Shown here: piece by piece, positions 51,001 to 60,373 of the stretch
How the letters are laid out: each line of letters begins with the position of its first letter
Numbering within the stretch: position 1 is the stretch's first letter
Assembly: GCA_916048095.2 (NCBI GenBank)
Contig: OU696589.1
Location: 2,573,448-2,637,447 of the forward strand
Direction of reading: 5' to 3'
Length of the DNA: 64,000 nucleotides
DNA from: Sacculina carcini
Lineage: Eukaryota > Arthropoda > Thecostraca > Sacculinidae
The notes under the pieces: generated by a model
Database searches by the model: none
What the model saw: the letters and a program-made list of their open reading frames with translations, nothing else
What the model was told of the DNA's origin: nothing
Translations under genes and position numbers: made by a program

Positions 51001-52453
51001 CAGAAGCAGCACGGGTGTTGTTGCTAGCTGTGAGTCGAAACACATCTGTGGCACTATACTCGCAACTTGTCTTTGACACCTCGTTTGTTTGTAGATCGCA
51101 AGTGTCGCTTGCTTCCAGTTGTTTCGGAAATGACTTGTGTAAAATTCTTAAATCAATAGCGTCCACCCATGATAAAAGTGCGTTGGAAATGCTGGGGACA
51201 ACGTATGCCGTTGTACTGCATGTTGCTGAGCCCAGTTTTAGTTCAAGTGGGCAAGTTCCCACGCAAGTGAGTCTTTTCCCATTTGCTGCAAAAAGCTTCA
51301 CATTGGCGGGGAGAAGATTGTTGTGGTCAATGTTCAGTAGGCTGGTCACTTGCCTGTTGATGATTGTCACATCACTTCCAGTGTCCGTCGCTAGACATAT
51401 TCTTCCAGTTTCACCCGAGCGGGTTAACGCGCTCACTTCTGTCAACGGTAGTTTCCTGATCTTGTGACGTTCAACTGCTTGAACATTTACGTCAGTAATA
51501 ATGAGGTGTACGTTTTCATCCTTGTGTTCCGCTCGTTCGCGTTGATACGAAGGTTTGAATTTCCGCTTCTTGCATACTCGGGCAAAATGACCGATCTGGT
51601 CACAGTTGTGGCACCTTTGTTTCAATGCACGACATTCTGAATTCCCATGTCGGCGACCACAGCGATTACAATTAGTCGCACGCCCATTGCCTTCCTGTTG
51701 TGTCTGTGTTTTGCACACACTTGCATGTACCTCATTTTCGTTCGCCTTCAATTCTTGTGAGCTTATTCGGGCGCTCTCGTTTGCACGGCAAATATTTAAA
51801 GCACCATGCAAAGTCAACTTTTTCTCTTGAAACATTCTTTGCAACGCCTCTTCATCACGGATGCCCATCACAATTTTATCTCGAAGTCGGTTGTCTTCGC
51901 ATTTGTCGCAAAATTCGCAATATGCGGCGATTTCTTGGACTGAACATAAAAACTCGTCGAATGATTCGCCGTCCTGTTGATTGCGAGAAAAGAATTCCCT
52001 GCGGTCTACAATCACGTTTCTAGTATCTCGAATGTGCTCTCTTATTTTCGAAATGCAATCGTCAAGTGTGTCATCCTCTTGGAAAATGATATTGAACCTT
52101 GAAATTCGCACCCAATCCTCATCCAGCATTGACAAAAGAATAGCTTGTTGCTCTTTCGGGGATAACAAGTTGATATTAGATAAAGTCACGTAACCTGCTA
52201 CTTTATGCCTCCATGATTCGAATTCACGCAACGATGCTCCGCTATGCAATATAGGAACCGGAATATTGGATGAAGGCAATTTCGGTGTGGTACGTGACTC
52301 ATCGACTGTATGTTGAGACGAATTTCTTGTTTCGGTTCTCATCATTTGCTCCATTAAACTCGTCATTATTTGAGTTTGACGGGCTTCTCGTTCAGAACTC
52401 GCTTGCATTTGCATTGAAACTACCTCAAGTAGTTTTTCGATCTGTTTTTCCAT
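48062..52453 (-). CDS. Gag-Pol polyprotein of a Ty3/gypsy retrotransposon, single frame
   Basis: 1463 residues from ATG 52453, 99 nt inside the primer site. Gag (about 1-300) has an N-terminal coiled stretch and two knuckles, CNRCGRRHGNSEC and CHNCDQIGHFARVC. Retropepsin: LATDTGSDVTII. Reverse transcriptase: HPIVLVPRKD, YFTKCDAKSGYHQILID, RAPMGLVSSGDEF and VVDDILIYD (near 704, V where Y or F is usual). RNase H: MLEVDAAKLKGLGFVL, CELEMLAVVW, VVTDHKALVPI. Integrase: zinc site HDGHLGV...CEMCRKY (about 1090), then VSVDYFEHAG, MRSDGGPQF, NGHAESAVKR for D, D and E. No chromodomain and no env. Gag and Pol are fused in one frame, so no frameshift is needed. Confidence 0.95.
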   Translation of the reverse strand: MEKQIEKLLEVVSMQMQASSEREARQTQIMTSLMEQMMRTETRNSSQHTVDESRTTPKLPSSNIPVPILHSGASLREFESWRHKVAGYVTLSNINLLSPKEQQAILLSMLDEDWVRISRFNIIFQEDDTLDDCISKIREHIRDTRNVIVDRREFFSRNQQDGESFDEFLCSVQEIAAYCEFCDKCEDNRLRDKIVMGIRDEEALQRMFQEKKLTLHGALNICRANESARISSQELKANENEVHASVCKTQTQQEGNGRATNCNRCGRRHGNSECRALKQRCHNCDQIGHFARVCKKRKFKPSYQRERAEHKDENVHLIITDVNVQAVERHKIRKLPLTEVSALTRSGETGRICLATDTGSDVTIINRQVTSLLNIDHNNLLPANVKLFAANGKRLTCVGTCPLELKLGSATCSTTAYVVPSISNALLSWVDAIDLRILHKSFPKQLEASDTCDLQTNEVSKTSCEYSATDVFRLTASNNTRAASGGWQYHRSRPRWNLNREPTDEEINSHTTEMIKCFPRVFSESGVLRSMEGDPMRIILKEDATPVSITAPRSVPICYRDSLKTQLDKLIEEDVIEPVSHPTAWCHPIVLVPRKDTNGNNTGCRLTTDLTKLNRYVQRPTHPMHSPIDAVSTITRGSRYFTKCDAKSGYHQILIDTRDRDLTCFITHFGRYRYKRAPMGLVSSGDEFNRRGDAILGDIPNTCKVVDDILIYDSKYDDHLARVWQVLCRCDDAGITLNKEKFAFGTNETNFCGFTVSEKGYTVESGKTSAIERFPCPKDITGLRSFLGLVNQLGYFSTQIAEKSRPLRDLLKRNNKWMWTSTHDTAFNEVKNSLMSPPILDFFDPSRDTMLEVDAAKLKGLGFVLRQQDSDGSWRLIQCGSRFLTETEERYAVCELEMLAVVWACRKCNCFVAGLSNFIVVTDHKALVPILNSKGLADIYNPRIQRLREKITHLTFTAKWKAGSVNSIADALSRAPSAPAEPEEGDIAEAHIQSVQLSANVLSINDHELENIRDAARNDPEYCMLKNTITSGFPNDKRRVSSSLQPFWCVRHDMAVDDDLILLGRRLIIPRALRRETLQRLHDGHLGVTKTTLRARQTVYWPGINNDIKNITAACEMCRKYSNSIQREQYIEAEQPSRIFQYVSVDYFEHAGRMFMVYVDRLSNWPVIYGSKASTKSDSRSLIHCLREIFTYTGVPEYMRSDGGPQFVAHRTRDFLRRWGVRHNITSPHYPQANGHAESAVKRAKRLIQKCTDHGDMNTDEFARGLLELRNAPGVGGRSPAQIVYGHPLRSALPAHHRSFAPEWQEKADECDRRAVSTRERVITTYNQISRALAPLRLGQRVYIQNRSIGRWDRVGDVSAVGRHRAYAIRLPSGRIWWRNRCHLMPVTTANQTSKPEHTPDNGHDEADEADGNAHCTGGGNEASADFYHTPSPPPDVHPAGPRRSQRERRRPAYLDNYVTDAV

Positions 52454-52551
52454 TGTTAGTCCAATTTCGGAATGACAATATTCAATAAGTCAGTATTTAC
52501 ACCTCCAGATTGTCTTTAACTGAAAGGGAAATTTCTAACACTGACCTTCAC

Positions 52552-52569
52552 ATCCTGTCGGCTGCGCCA
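52552..52569 (-). other. Primer-binding site, tRNA-Ser type
   Basis: TGGCGCAGCCGACAGGAT on minus abuts the 5' LTR. Its complement ATCCTGTCGGCTGCGCCA has the form of a tRNA-Ser 3' end including CCA. Confidence 0.75.
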
Positions 52570-52697
52570 TGTAATAAACACACACAAGAGACAACGAGCA
52601 CCAACTGTCTATTCAACGCCCTGTCCATCCTGGTTACATAATCCCACGCTAGGGGGCACTACAAGTATGGACTAAGACACAGGACCATATTACCACA
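52570..52697 (-). repeat. 5' LTR (128 bp)
   Basis: Identical to the 3' LTR at 47785-47912. Confidence 0.95.
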
Positions 52698-52875
52698 GAC
52701 AATCACATAATACAAGCTCAGGTTAAAACGTCGGAGCAAAAAGGTAAAGGCTATACATAATAAATTTGATAAATTTTAATATCATATCATACGTGAAGCA
52801 ACGGGGTCCCTCAAAATTCTTGGGGGATCCCGGCCGGGGGGTATGGGGGGCGGTTGCTACGGCTCTGCCTTACAC

Positions 52876-53165
52876 CAGCAACAGCAGAACAATCATAACA
52901 TGTTGAATCATAACAGGATTGATTAATTCCAGACGCAACTTATCGTAATATAAATGTTGAAATCTTTTATAAGAGTTATATATAAATTTTTAAGTGAAAA
53001 TGGCATTTATTGTTTTTGCTTAAAAATGGCGTTTTGTGTTGAAAAATTGTTGTATGTGATCACTTCAGTTATCATAGAGTTATTATTAAACCTGTATTGC
53101 TACAGATAAGTTAACCGATATCACAAATAATTGAGTATACTAGAAATTATTAAATAATTAATTAC
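52876..53165. other. AT-rich spacer, nothing recognised
   Basis: About 290 bp between the MITE and the SINE-like element. Confidence 0.5.
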
Positions 53166-53169
53166 GCAT

Positions 53170-53447
53170 TTAAACACCGCAGTGGAGAAGGTTGTGTTCG
53201 CGTGTAATTTGCGGGGGCAAAGCCTCACGGCCCCGGCTGGCACACCGCAGGTCCGGCCGCCACACGGAGTATCGCAGTCACGGCCAGCACAGAAAGCTGT
53301 ACGGCTGCGCGCACACGAAACCCGCCTTACGGCAATTGGGCTATCGCTTTAAGAAACGAACCCATCCGTTTCACCTCGCCAGGGAATCGAACCCTGTACC
53401 TTTCGTGCACACAGCGTGCGTCTTAGCCACTCGGCTATAAGGCGGAC
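53170..53447 (-). mobile_element. tRNA-derived SINE-like element
   Basis: On minus, the head (53447 to about 53375) has a polymerase III A box TAGCCGAGTGG and B box GGTTCGATTCC about 33 nt apart in a tRNA-like setting. A GC-rich body of about 200 bp follows (GTGAGGCTTTGCCCCCGC near its end). The A box resembles the tRNA-Ser/Leu type. A functional tRNA is unlikely because the acceptor arms do not pair well, and the GC-rich tail argues for a SINE. No other copy was spotted in the window. Confidence 0.55.
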
Positions 53448-53778
53448 TAAATATTAGAAATGTGTTAACTGGCATTCCCAGGGTGTTGTACTGCTGGCTG
53501 CATACGCACAGCTTTGTTCAATTAACTCAAGCTTATATCGGTATTGAATTGAATATAAATTGAATCGCGGAATACTTCACCTGCATAACATATGCTCAAC
53601 ACTTGGAAATGAATGGCAGACTAAATGAACTGGGCTTCGATCCCGTGCCATTTCTCCACGCCACCAATGATTACATCAAATCAAAATCAAACATTCATTT
53701 GGTTGTGTATATATTGGCTCCACATAAATTTTGAGTGCTAACTGAACTTTTTCTCTATTGTATTGATTTTGTTGGTGT
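53448..53778. other. Downstream region of the secreted-protein gene
   Basis: Nothing recognised. It holds the 3' flank of the minus-strand gene at 53779. Confidence 0.5.
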
Positions 53779-55032
53779 CTAGAGCTCTTTGTAATAGCTT
53801 GGGATGTTTTTGGTCATATGATAACGTGGTTCCTTGTAGCCGAACGGCTTGCAAACCGCTCGTACGTCCATTTGGCACACGAACGAGTACTTAACCTTCT
53901 CAGCTGCCTTGAATTCCAACTTGTCCAGTCTGTTGGCTTTTCTCACTATTGGTTCAGTATGGTGTCCTACCATGATTGTTTCTGGCGTTGTAGAGTTGTC
54001 TGCCATTAATTCTGGATTGGCTGGATTCACCTGCGTGGGCAACCAGTACCAGCGTCCCAGGTCCATCATATCCAACATTTTCAGAACATCAGTACCTTTA
54101 TAAATGTCCATGATGCGTGAGCCGCGAGTCGGGTATAGGCTGCTGCAGAAGTGAGCAGCGCCCTCAAGAGACATTTCTATTTGGTAACCCCGAAAGCACA
54201 CGCCGTAAGCCATTATCCATGAGACGGGACATCCCGACGCATACTCAATCAAGCTCACCCGAGCTTGCCACGACACAGGTGGACCCAGGGCGCCTGAATT
54301 GCATATTGATATCATGCAGCGTTTGTGCTGCACCAGTGCTGGACTGCCGTTGGTCACCAGTCTTTTTCCAGCTCGACAACACGTGTTGTTGACCACTTCT
54401 TGCAGCACTCCGCCTCCCTCCTTCTCCCGGCACGTGAAGTGACGACACGGGTCGCCAGTGTGGTACTCCTCGCCGTCCTTTACAATAATCAGACCTATGT
54501 TGCACTCCCTGCATCCTGTCAGTGTCTGGTTCCAGCCAAGCGATCTCTGGTGAGCATCGCCGGTGGCGTTGAATATACATTTTTTACTGCTGCATCTGCC
54601 TTTCATCAGAGAATTCTCCGTGTAGCCGTAATCTTCGTGAAAGCAGCACTTGTAGATGTCTCTGGAGAGCGTCCAGACTGATTTTTGCATGTCGCTGTTA
54701 GGCTCGCATACGTAGTACGTACACTCCTTGCCGAAGATCACCCACTTGGAGCCCAGCTCGTGTTTCTCTCCCATACTGTCACGGCATGTGCGATATTGAC
54801 TCTGCGTGCTAGATAGATCTAGATAATGGTCAGAATCGGGTCGAATAATTCCACCTTCGTTCAGGCTAGCGGTAAAGTAGAATTTTTGGCTGGGAATTTT
54901 CTCTTTGGTCGAGTTGCCTTCGGTAATGATTCGGCTGTCCATTCGAGCTTGAAGTCGACTGTTCACAGGCAGCATGCCCGATACAAAATAGATATTGCAG
55001 CAGAAGCTGAGAACTAATATTTGATTTATCAT
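53779..55032 (-). CDS. Secreted cysteine-rich protein with VWC-like repeats and C-type-lectin-like end, intronless
   Basis: 417 residues from ATG 55032 with a signal peptide (QILVLSFCCNIYFVSG). After a Ser/Lys-rich stretch, residues about 78-240 hold repeated Cys patterns like von Willebrand C modules: CTYYVC...YKCCF, CRHFTC...NNTCC and, weaker, CMISIC. The last 140 residues look like a degenerate C-type lectin fold: GVCFRGYQIEMSLEGAAHFC, then MDLGRWYWLPTQVNP and KYSFVCQMD near the end. The calcium-binding EPN and WND motifs are absent, so carbohydrate binding is doubtful. Likely extracellular, perhaps matrix or immune-related, but function is inferred from domains only. The frame is intact and intronless, with a TATA box upstream. 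Confidence 0.72.
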   Translation of the reverse strand: MINQILVLSFCCNIYFVSGMLPVNSRLQARMDSRIITEGNSTKEKIPSQKFYFTASLNEGGIIRPDSDHYLDLSSTQSQYRTCRDSMGEKHELGSKWVIFGKECTYYVCEPNSDMQKSVWTLSRDIYKCCFHEDYGYTENSLMKGRCSSKKCIFNATGDAHQRSLGWNQTLTGCRECNIGLIIVKDGEEYHTGDPCRHFTCREKEGGGVLQEVVNNTCCRAGKRLVTNGSPALVQHKRCMISICNSGALGPPVSWQARVSLIEYASGCPVSWIMAYGVCFRGYQIEMSLEGAAHFCSSLYPTRGSRIMDIYKGTDVLKMLDMMDLGRWYWLPTQVNPANPELMADNSTTPETIMVGHHTEPIVRKANRLDKLEFKAAEKVKYSFVCQMDVRAVCKPFGYKEPRYHMTKNIPSYYKEL

Positions 55033-55072
55033 TATTTATATTTATATCTTTGCTAGGAAAGACCACAACAGA

Positions 55073-55081
55073 TTTTTTATA
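55073..55081 (-). promoter_or_regulatory. TATA box of the secreted-protein gene
   Basis: TATAAAAAA on minus, 41-49 bp upstream of the ATG at 55032. This would give a 5' leader of roughly 15-20 nt. Confidence 0.55.
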
Positions 55082-55355
55082 CTGGCTGACTTTTGTCTAT
55101 CTGACCTTTCCAGCCCGTAAATAGTATTCTTTCAAAATAATGATTGATTCGAAAACTGTTTCTCCAATATTGCAGTCGTCTAGTGGTTTTTGTTCGAAAC
55201 CGACTATAAAAAATAGTCTCGTGAAATGTTGACGTGGAATCGTCGGCCTGACCCGAATTAACCCATTAATGGCGAAAATTATTTCGCAAATATAAGTGTA
55301 ATGTTCGGATAGAACTGAGCTTAAGAAACAGTGGTAAGTTAGTCATATAAGCTTG
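55082..55355. other. Upstream flank, nothing recognised
   Basis: No gene or repeat identified. Confidence 0.45.
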
Positions 55356-55578
55356 TAGTGCGGCACAAATTTCGTCTCGCGCTACCTCGCTACCCTACCA
55401 GCTGTGTGAACGCCTGTTTGTTTGTATGTCTGTGTGTCATATTTGTCCGTGGCATTGTGTATGTGTTGTAGGACCATGTGTGCGTGAGCTTGTTTGTACG
55501 TGTGTCCGATCATACTGTCCTGTTATGTCTGTACTTGTAAATACAGTCGGTCCATAGCACTCACGTTATCAACTTGTG
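55356..55578 (-). repeat. Dispersed repeat, inverted copy of 42950-43172
   Basis: The minus strand shares several 12-20-nt blocks in the same order with 42950-43172. Non-coding. Confidence 0.7.
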
Positions 55579-57052
55579 TTATTCCGTGACAACCCAAACG
55601 CCACAAGCTCTAGAAATGCATTTCAGCTTTTAGAGATAATTTAGTGATGGCAACAAATTTGGCCACTCGGCACTTGCGTGTACAAAATTTCAAGTGATAT
55701 TTACTCTTTCCATTTTTTCCTGATAATTCGATCATGAATACGAGTTTGAGCATAAATATTTGCAATTATATACTTGTGTGATCCTCTTAACACAAAAATT
55801 AAACTATTTAGTGAACAATCAATAGCAAAAAATGAAAAATATGCTAGATTAAACTATTTTATTCAACCAATACATGTACACGAAACACTAAGGGTGAATT
55901 ACGTTCTACGTTATCGTGGAGCAAAACATTGAAACATAGGAGATTGTACAGTTGAACATAGGAAATTAAACAATAAAAAACTAAATTATACAAATTAACA
56001 AAACAAGATCAAGCAACATATATGAACGAATTTTTTCCGGGTGCATAGTTATGCATATATTTTCCGGATGCAAAGTAAGTTTACACTGAAAAGATATTTG
56101 CAGATTTCACTGATATTTTCAATACCTGCTGTTTGTTGCGTGTCATTTTGATGGACAGTGCTCACTGGAATCACGCTGCGTGTCTCATCTAGTTGAACAA
56201 TTTACAACAAGCAGTGGTCGAGGGTCGGGTCCTGACGTCACTTCACCATGTCGTTGTATGGTGTCCAGAACACATTATCTTCTGAAACCCAGTATTGACA
56301 TTTTGCGGCTCTGTTTCTTGAATAAAAATCCACGTATTCACCACCGCTGAACTGATTTGTCATGTGAAGAGAGGTCACCACCATTTCTAAGAGGGAATTT
56401 GCATTCTGTAATTGGCGACAAATCGGTCATTGAGATCCAAACCACCCATGATTCTATTGTACACGACAACAACAGCCGACATATCAGTGACCATATTTAT
56501 TTATTATATTTAAGTATATTTAATTTTCTTAAGTAAACGAACACCTATTTTTAGCCTTCGCAAATAACATACGCCAACCAGGACACATTTTCTCGCTGGC
56601 AACATTTGTTGTCATTCGGCATTAATGGTATTAACCCATCAATGGGATAATGCCGAGTCAAACAACATGTATCTAGGTGATATTGGATGTACTGCACTGC
56701 AGCACGAGGCCAAGTAGGTTTCACACAATCAAGTCGTCCTCGTGCTGCGCAGTCCCGTAGCGAAATAAAAATGTAGTTGCAGAGACTATCGGTGAGTCTT
56801 TGTTGCTTACGCCGGCGTAGCGTATATACGAAAAAAAATCAGAACTCAACTTGCGGTAAGCGATAAACGATAAAACGATAGCGATAAAAAAATTTAACTT
56901 GCGATAACAAATATAGTTTAACTATTTATATAGTTTAACTATTTTAAAACATACAAACTATTTTCCACAGTGAAAATTAATTAAACTAGGCAAAAACTGT
57001 CACTGGAACCAGTCTAAGGCCTACAAGTTCTATTCCACATTAGTCTCTCTGA
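55579..57052. other. Intergenic, AT-rich
   Basis: No gene. CGATAAACGATAAAACGATAG-like repeats near 56860-56890 may be the subterminal region of the hAT that follows. Confidence 0.45.
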
Positions 57053-57474
57053 CTAAGACTTTCCCTCCTTCCTCTCCCTCCTCAAGACAGCATTCAGGAG
57101 CTGCATGTTTCCCTTGGTGAAGACTACCTTCTCAAACCTGTCGCTGGTCATGCATGTACGCTTGAGCCTGAGGACATCACCAGCAGTGCTGAACATGCGC
57201 TCCACGACAGCAGAGCTGGGCAAGGCCGTATAATACTTGATGAACAGCGAGATCACTTATCCCTGTGCATGCTGGGGAATTTCCCAGGCTTCACCTCTGC
57301 CACCTTGCTCCTGTCCCAGATGTCCACGTCCTTCTTGATCAGCTCCTCAATGTTGGACCCACCCTCCTCCGTGACAGTGGGACTCTCCAGGATGGCAAAT
57401 GGGTCGTCACTGGCTTATTTAGGCTTTTCTGTCAACATGTCCTAGTTCTGGCTGGAAGGGACAGGGTCAGGTGT

Positions 57475-57701
57475 CACTGCCGGATCCAGAGGGGGGCTCA
57501 GAGAGCTGAAGCACCCCAAACAATATTTCTACCAACTACTGATAAACGAGATGTTCACTAAAAGATGTCAAAAGAAATAATTTTCTGGAGAAGTTGTTGA
57601 TATCAACATTATCGCAAAGACGTCGCATAATGATGCATTTACACGACTGATAGCCTCAAATTTTCAGCCCCTCCCGAAATTGTACTCTGGATCCGCCACT
57701 G
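57475..57701. mobile_element. hAT MITE, 227 bp, inside the hAT transposase
   Basis: Ends CACTGCCGGATCCAGAG and, inverted, CTCTGGATCCGCCACTG. TCAGGTGT (57467-57474) and TCATGTGT (57702-57709) form an 8-bp duplication with one mismatch. Interior without coding. Confidence 0.88.
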
Positions 57702-57820
57702 TCATGTGTGAATGTAATGGAGGTGACGATCTTCCTGATGAACCTCTCCTTGATGTCTTCTTCAAGGGCAGGGGCCGCATACTTCAACAGGAAGGGACCA
57801 TGGTTGTGGTGGGTCAAGGC

Positions 57821-59373
57821 TAGTGATGCAAAAAAAACGTTTTTATTGTTGCGTTTTTTTTTGTAAAAAAACATGTTTTTTTGGTTTTTTGTTTTTTGGG
57901 TTTTTTTAGAATTAGCCCCAATTGTCATCGGATGTTGGATTTGAGTACATAGAAACGAGTTTAATTGACGTTTTGTACATCTTTAAGTGTCTTATTTCAA
58001 AGATTATTTGATAATAGTATAAAAAACAAAAATATTTATCAATAAATACCTTAGAAGACTGTTTGAAAGTGCATCCGGATCCGGTGGTTTAGGTTTTTCA
58101 TTGAGAAAACCCATGTTTTTAAAGATGGTTATAATTATGTGGATATTTGAAATAGTTTGTCAGCAGAACAAAACAAATTCATTTAGTAATCATGTGTTTT
58201 TTTAAAAGAAAACATTTTTTTTATGAAAAAATGCAATGATGTTTTTCAAATTGGTTTTAAATTCGTTTTGTTAATGTAGAGATTCAGAAAATGTTGACAG
58301 CAGATTAAGACAAGTTAATTGGTTGGTCAAGTGTTTTTTTGACAAACGTATATTTAATGTTTTTTTAATGAAGCAATATTTTTTAAAACAGTATCTTTGT
58401 AAGATAGATTTGATTGATGTACTTTCAAATACCTTTTGTATAGCAAGTAGCCTGCTGGTACGTATAATCGGCTGGTTAAACCACTTGATTTAAACTGTTT
58501 TTTATACCATGTTTTTTTCAAAATATTTTTTTAAACGGTTTTCGTAGATGTAGAGATGTAGAAAAAAATTGGCGGCATATCAAGGAAAGTTGAACCAAAT
58601 TAATTGGTTTTTAATTAGTAATCTGTTTTTAGAACTGGTTTTATGGATGATGGTTTCTTTGATGTAGTAATTTGTGTTCAAATACCTTTTTGTACATTAA
58701 ATATATTTCCTCAGTCGTTTTTTTCCTACACGAAAATATTGCCAGTTTTTCTGGTCAGGTTTGCCACTCTGATTAATGCGACCCGCTTATATTCGTAGTG
58801 TCATTAGGGACACTAAGTTTGTGTGTATATTTGTAGTATTTGTGTAAATATTCGCAGTGTTTGTACTTTTATTTTTGCAAATAATTAATCTGCTGAATGA
58901 AATGATGAAACTTATTATAATCAACGTAGTTCATTTCTGGTAGGAAAAAAGTAATATGTAAAAAATAATAAAAAATTATGCCACCTGTTGTTTTTTTTAA
59001 ACAGTATCAGATTTTAGCATAAAAACGGTTCTCAAACCCTGCTTTCTTACACAATGATTAAATCAATAATTGAATGCAAAAATGTACATAGAAGTGCCGC
59101 ACAGTACTATGCAAGCAATGATATTAGGGCTTTCAGACACATTATAACAATTATATTGTGCATATTTAATGATAATTCAATTTGATAAGGCCACTAATAG
59201 CATGAATAACTCATGTGTTGATAAAAAATAATTCATTTAACATCCCAAATATATCATTTCCATAATTTGAATTCTTTGCATGACTCTTCAAAAAAAACAA
59301 AAAGAACGTGTTTTTTCTGGTCGCGGTTTTTTTGGCAAAAAAACCGTCGGTTTTTTTTTAGGTCGCATCTCTA
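57821..59373. mobile_element. Non-autonomous hAT element, 1553 bp (copy 2)
   Basis: Starts TAGTGATGCAAAAAAAACG and ends GGTCGCATCTCTA. It is flanked by a perfect 8-bp duplication GTCAAGGC (57813-57820, 59374-59381). It is collinear with 36415-37999 over its length, with scattered differences and small indels. No coding capacity seen. Confidence 0.93.
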
Positions 59374-59430
59374 GTCAAGGCGCATGGGAGAGAGCGGCAC
59401 ACACCCTACCTCGAGAACTCCAGCGAAATA

Positions 59431-60289
59431 GGAGCACTGCAGCTGTGAATAATAATGTAATTAGCCAGCTACACACACTTGGCAGTTCTCATATGAGAGT
59501 TTTCAGGATACACTTGCAAGCCAGTGTTGATCCTTCTAGTCTCTACCCTATATATACTCTCAGGTTGAACTGGTCTGCAAGTGTCAGGCGGGCTGTTGTG
59601 ACTATTGCCGCCTTGCTCATTCTTGTTGAGTTCCTCATGCAATTGCTTCAATAAATCATCAGGAAATATCGTAGCATCACCCTGCTCGTGTGCAAGTCCG
59701 TATGTTTCCACACACTGACACGCACAATGACACACACACGCACACTGACACACACACACACACACACTCGCTGCTGTAGGCGTGATCTTATGCACTCACA
59801 AACAAGGTGTGTTCACTTTCTAATACTGATTAGCGTACACAAAAACAGCACCACACAATTAACACAATAATCATACTGTACACCCTGCTTGCGAAACTTT
59901 TCCTGACCTCGTGCACAGACAGTACAGATCGACTCCCAGTTCATTATGCCACCCTTGTGATGGAAATGAATGGCTTCAGCTATTTGTGTCTTCCCCAATT
60001 GACTGGATATTGTACAAGACCCAGTGCAGTGGTTCCACTGCAGAAATGATAATATTGATTTGTTGATATAATTGAATGAATCGGGAGTTTGCAATGATAT
60101 ATTGATTGATTCTTCCTATTGATATTGATTTAATCGGGTTTTTTCTCTTATTTAATGACTTATCTCTCTTTTGCATATTTGGTTACATATTCCGGACTCA
60201 TAATTGCTACATGTTTGTGTTTCTGTTGTGCGCTGCATGTTTATATTTTACCCAACCTGCGCAGTCGACCCAATTTCCCACTTGCTCCA
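59431..60289. other. Intergenic with (AC)n near 59735-59767
   Basis: Two minus-strand open frames (59469-59795 and 59813-60094) have no recognised motif. The first is partly (AC)n. Nothing can be supported as a gene. Confidence 0.45.
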
Positions 60290-60373
60290 GTCGTATTTTG
60301 CGTGTCGCGCGCTTGTAATTATTGTGTGCGCTATATTTAATACATGTTTGTTGTTGTTGTTGTTGTTGTTGTT
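60290..60373 (+). mobile_element. CR1/L2-like LINE 3' terminus
   Basis: GTGCGCTATATTTAATACAT followed by (GTT)n to 60373. It matches the 3' terminus of the minus LINE at 19616-19680. Little or no coding remains upstream. Confidence 0.65.

Larger units (their letters stand above)
47785..52697 (-). mobile_element. Young, intact Ty3/gypsy LTR retrotransposon with 128-bp LTRs
   Basis: The two LTRs (47785-47912, 52570-52697) are identical as far as I can read, which means a very recent insertion. The whole coding part is one 1463-codon open frame. AGAC occurs at 47781-47784 and 52697-52700, giving a short target duplication if the last LTR base is shared. All catalytic motifs are present, so it may still be mobile. 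Confidence 0.95.
47689..52867. mobile_element. hAT-like MITE split by an LTR retrotransposon
   Basis: Left end CAGAGCCGTTGCGAGGA at 47689. Right end GGTTGCTACGGCTCTG at 52867 is its inverted repeat. CCTTGAAC (47681-47688) and CCTTACAC (52868-52875) match at 6 of 8 positions as a duplication. Without the insert the MITE is about 265 bp. A truncated relative lies at 11786-11918. Confidence 0.7.
57053..59430 (-). pseudogene. hAT transposase C-terminal region, broken by two insertions
   Basis: Minus strand. The dimerisation region near 57256-57053 reads YYTALPSSAVVERMFSTAGD and LKRTCMTSDRFEKVVFTKGN, typical of hAT transposases. Upstream parts (DIWDRSKVAEV near 57300-57340; FLLKYAAPALEEDIKERFIR near 57740-57800; a little more beyond 59381) are in other frames and are separated by a MITE (57475-57701) and a 1.55-kb hAT (57821-59373). 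Inactive. Confidence 0.7.

Noticed and set aside
53375..53447. Functional tRNA gene
   Set aside because: A and B boxes are present but the cloverleaf arms do not pair well and a GC-rich SINE-like body follows.
59469..60094. Two minus-strand frames of 93-108 aa
   Set aside because: Partly (AC)n and without motifs; not supportable as genes.
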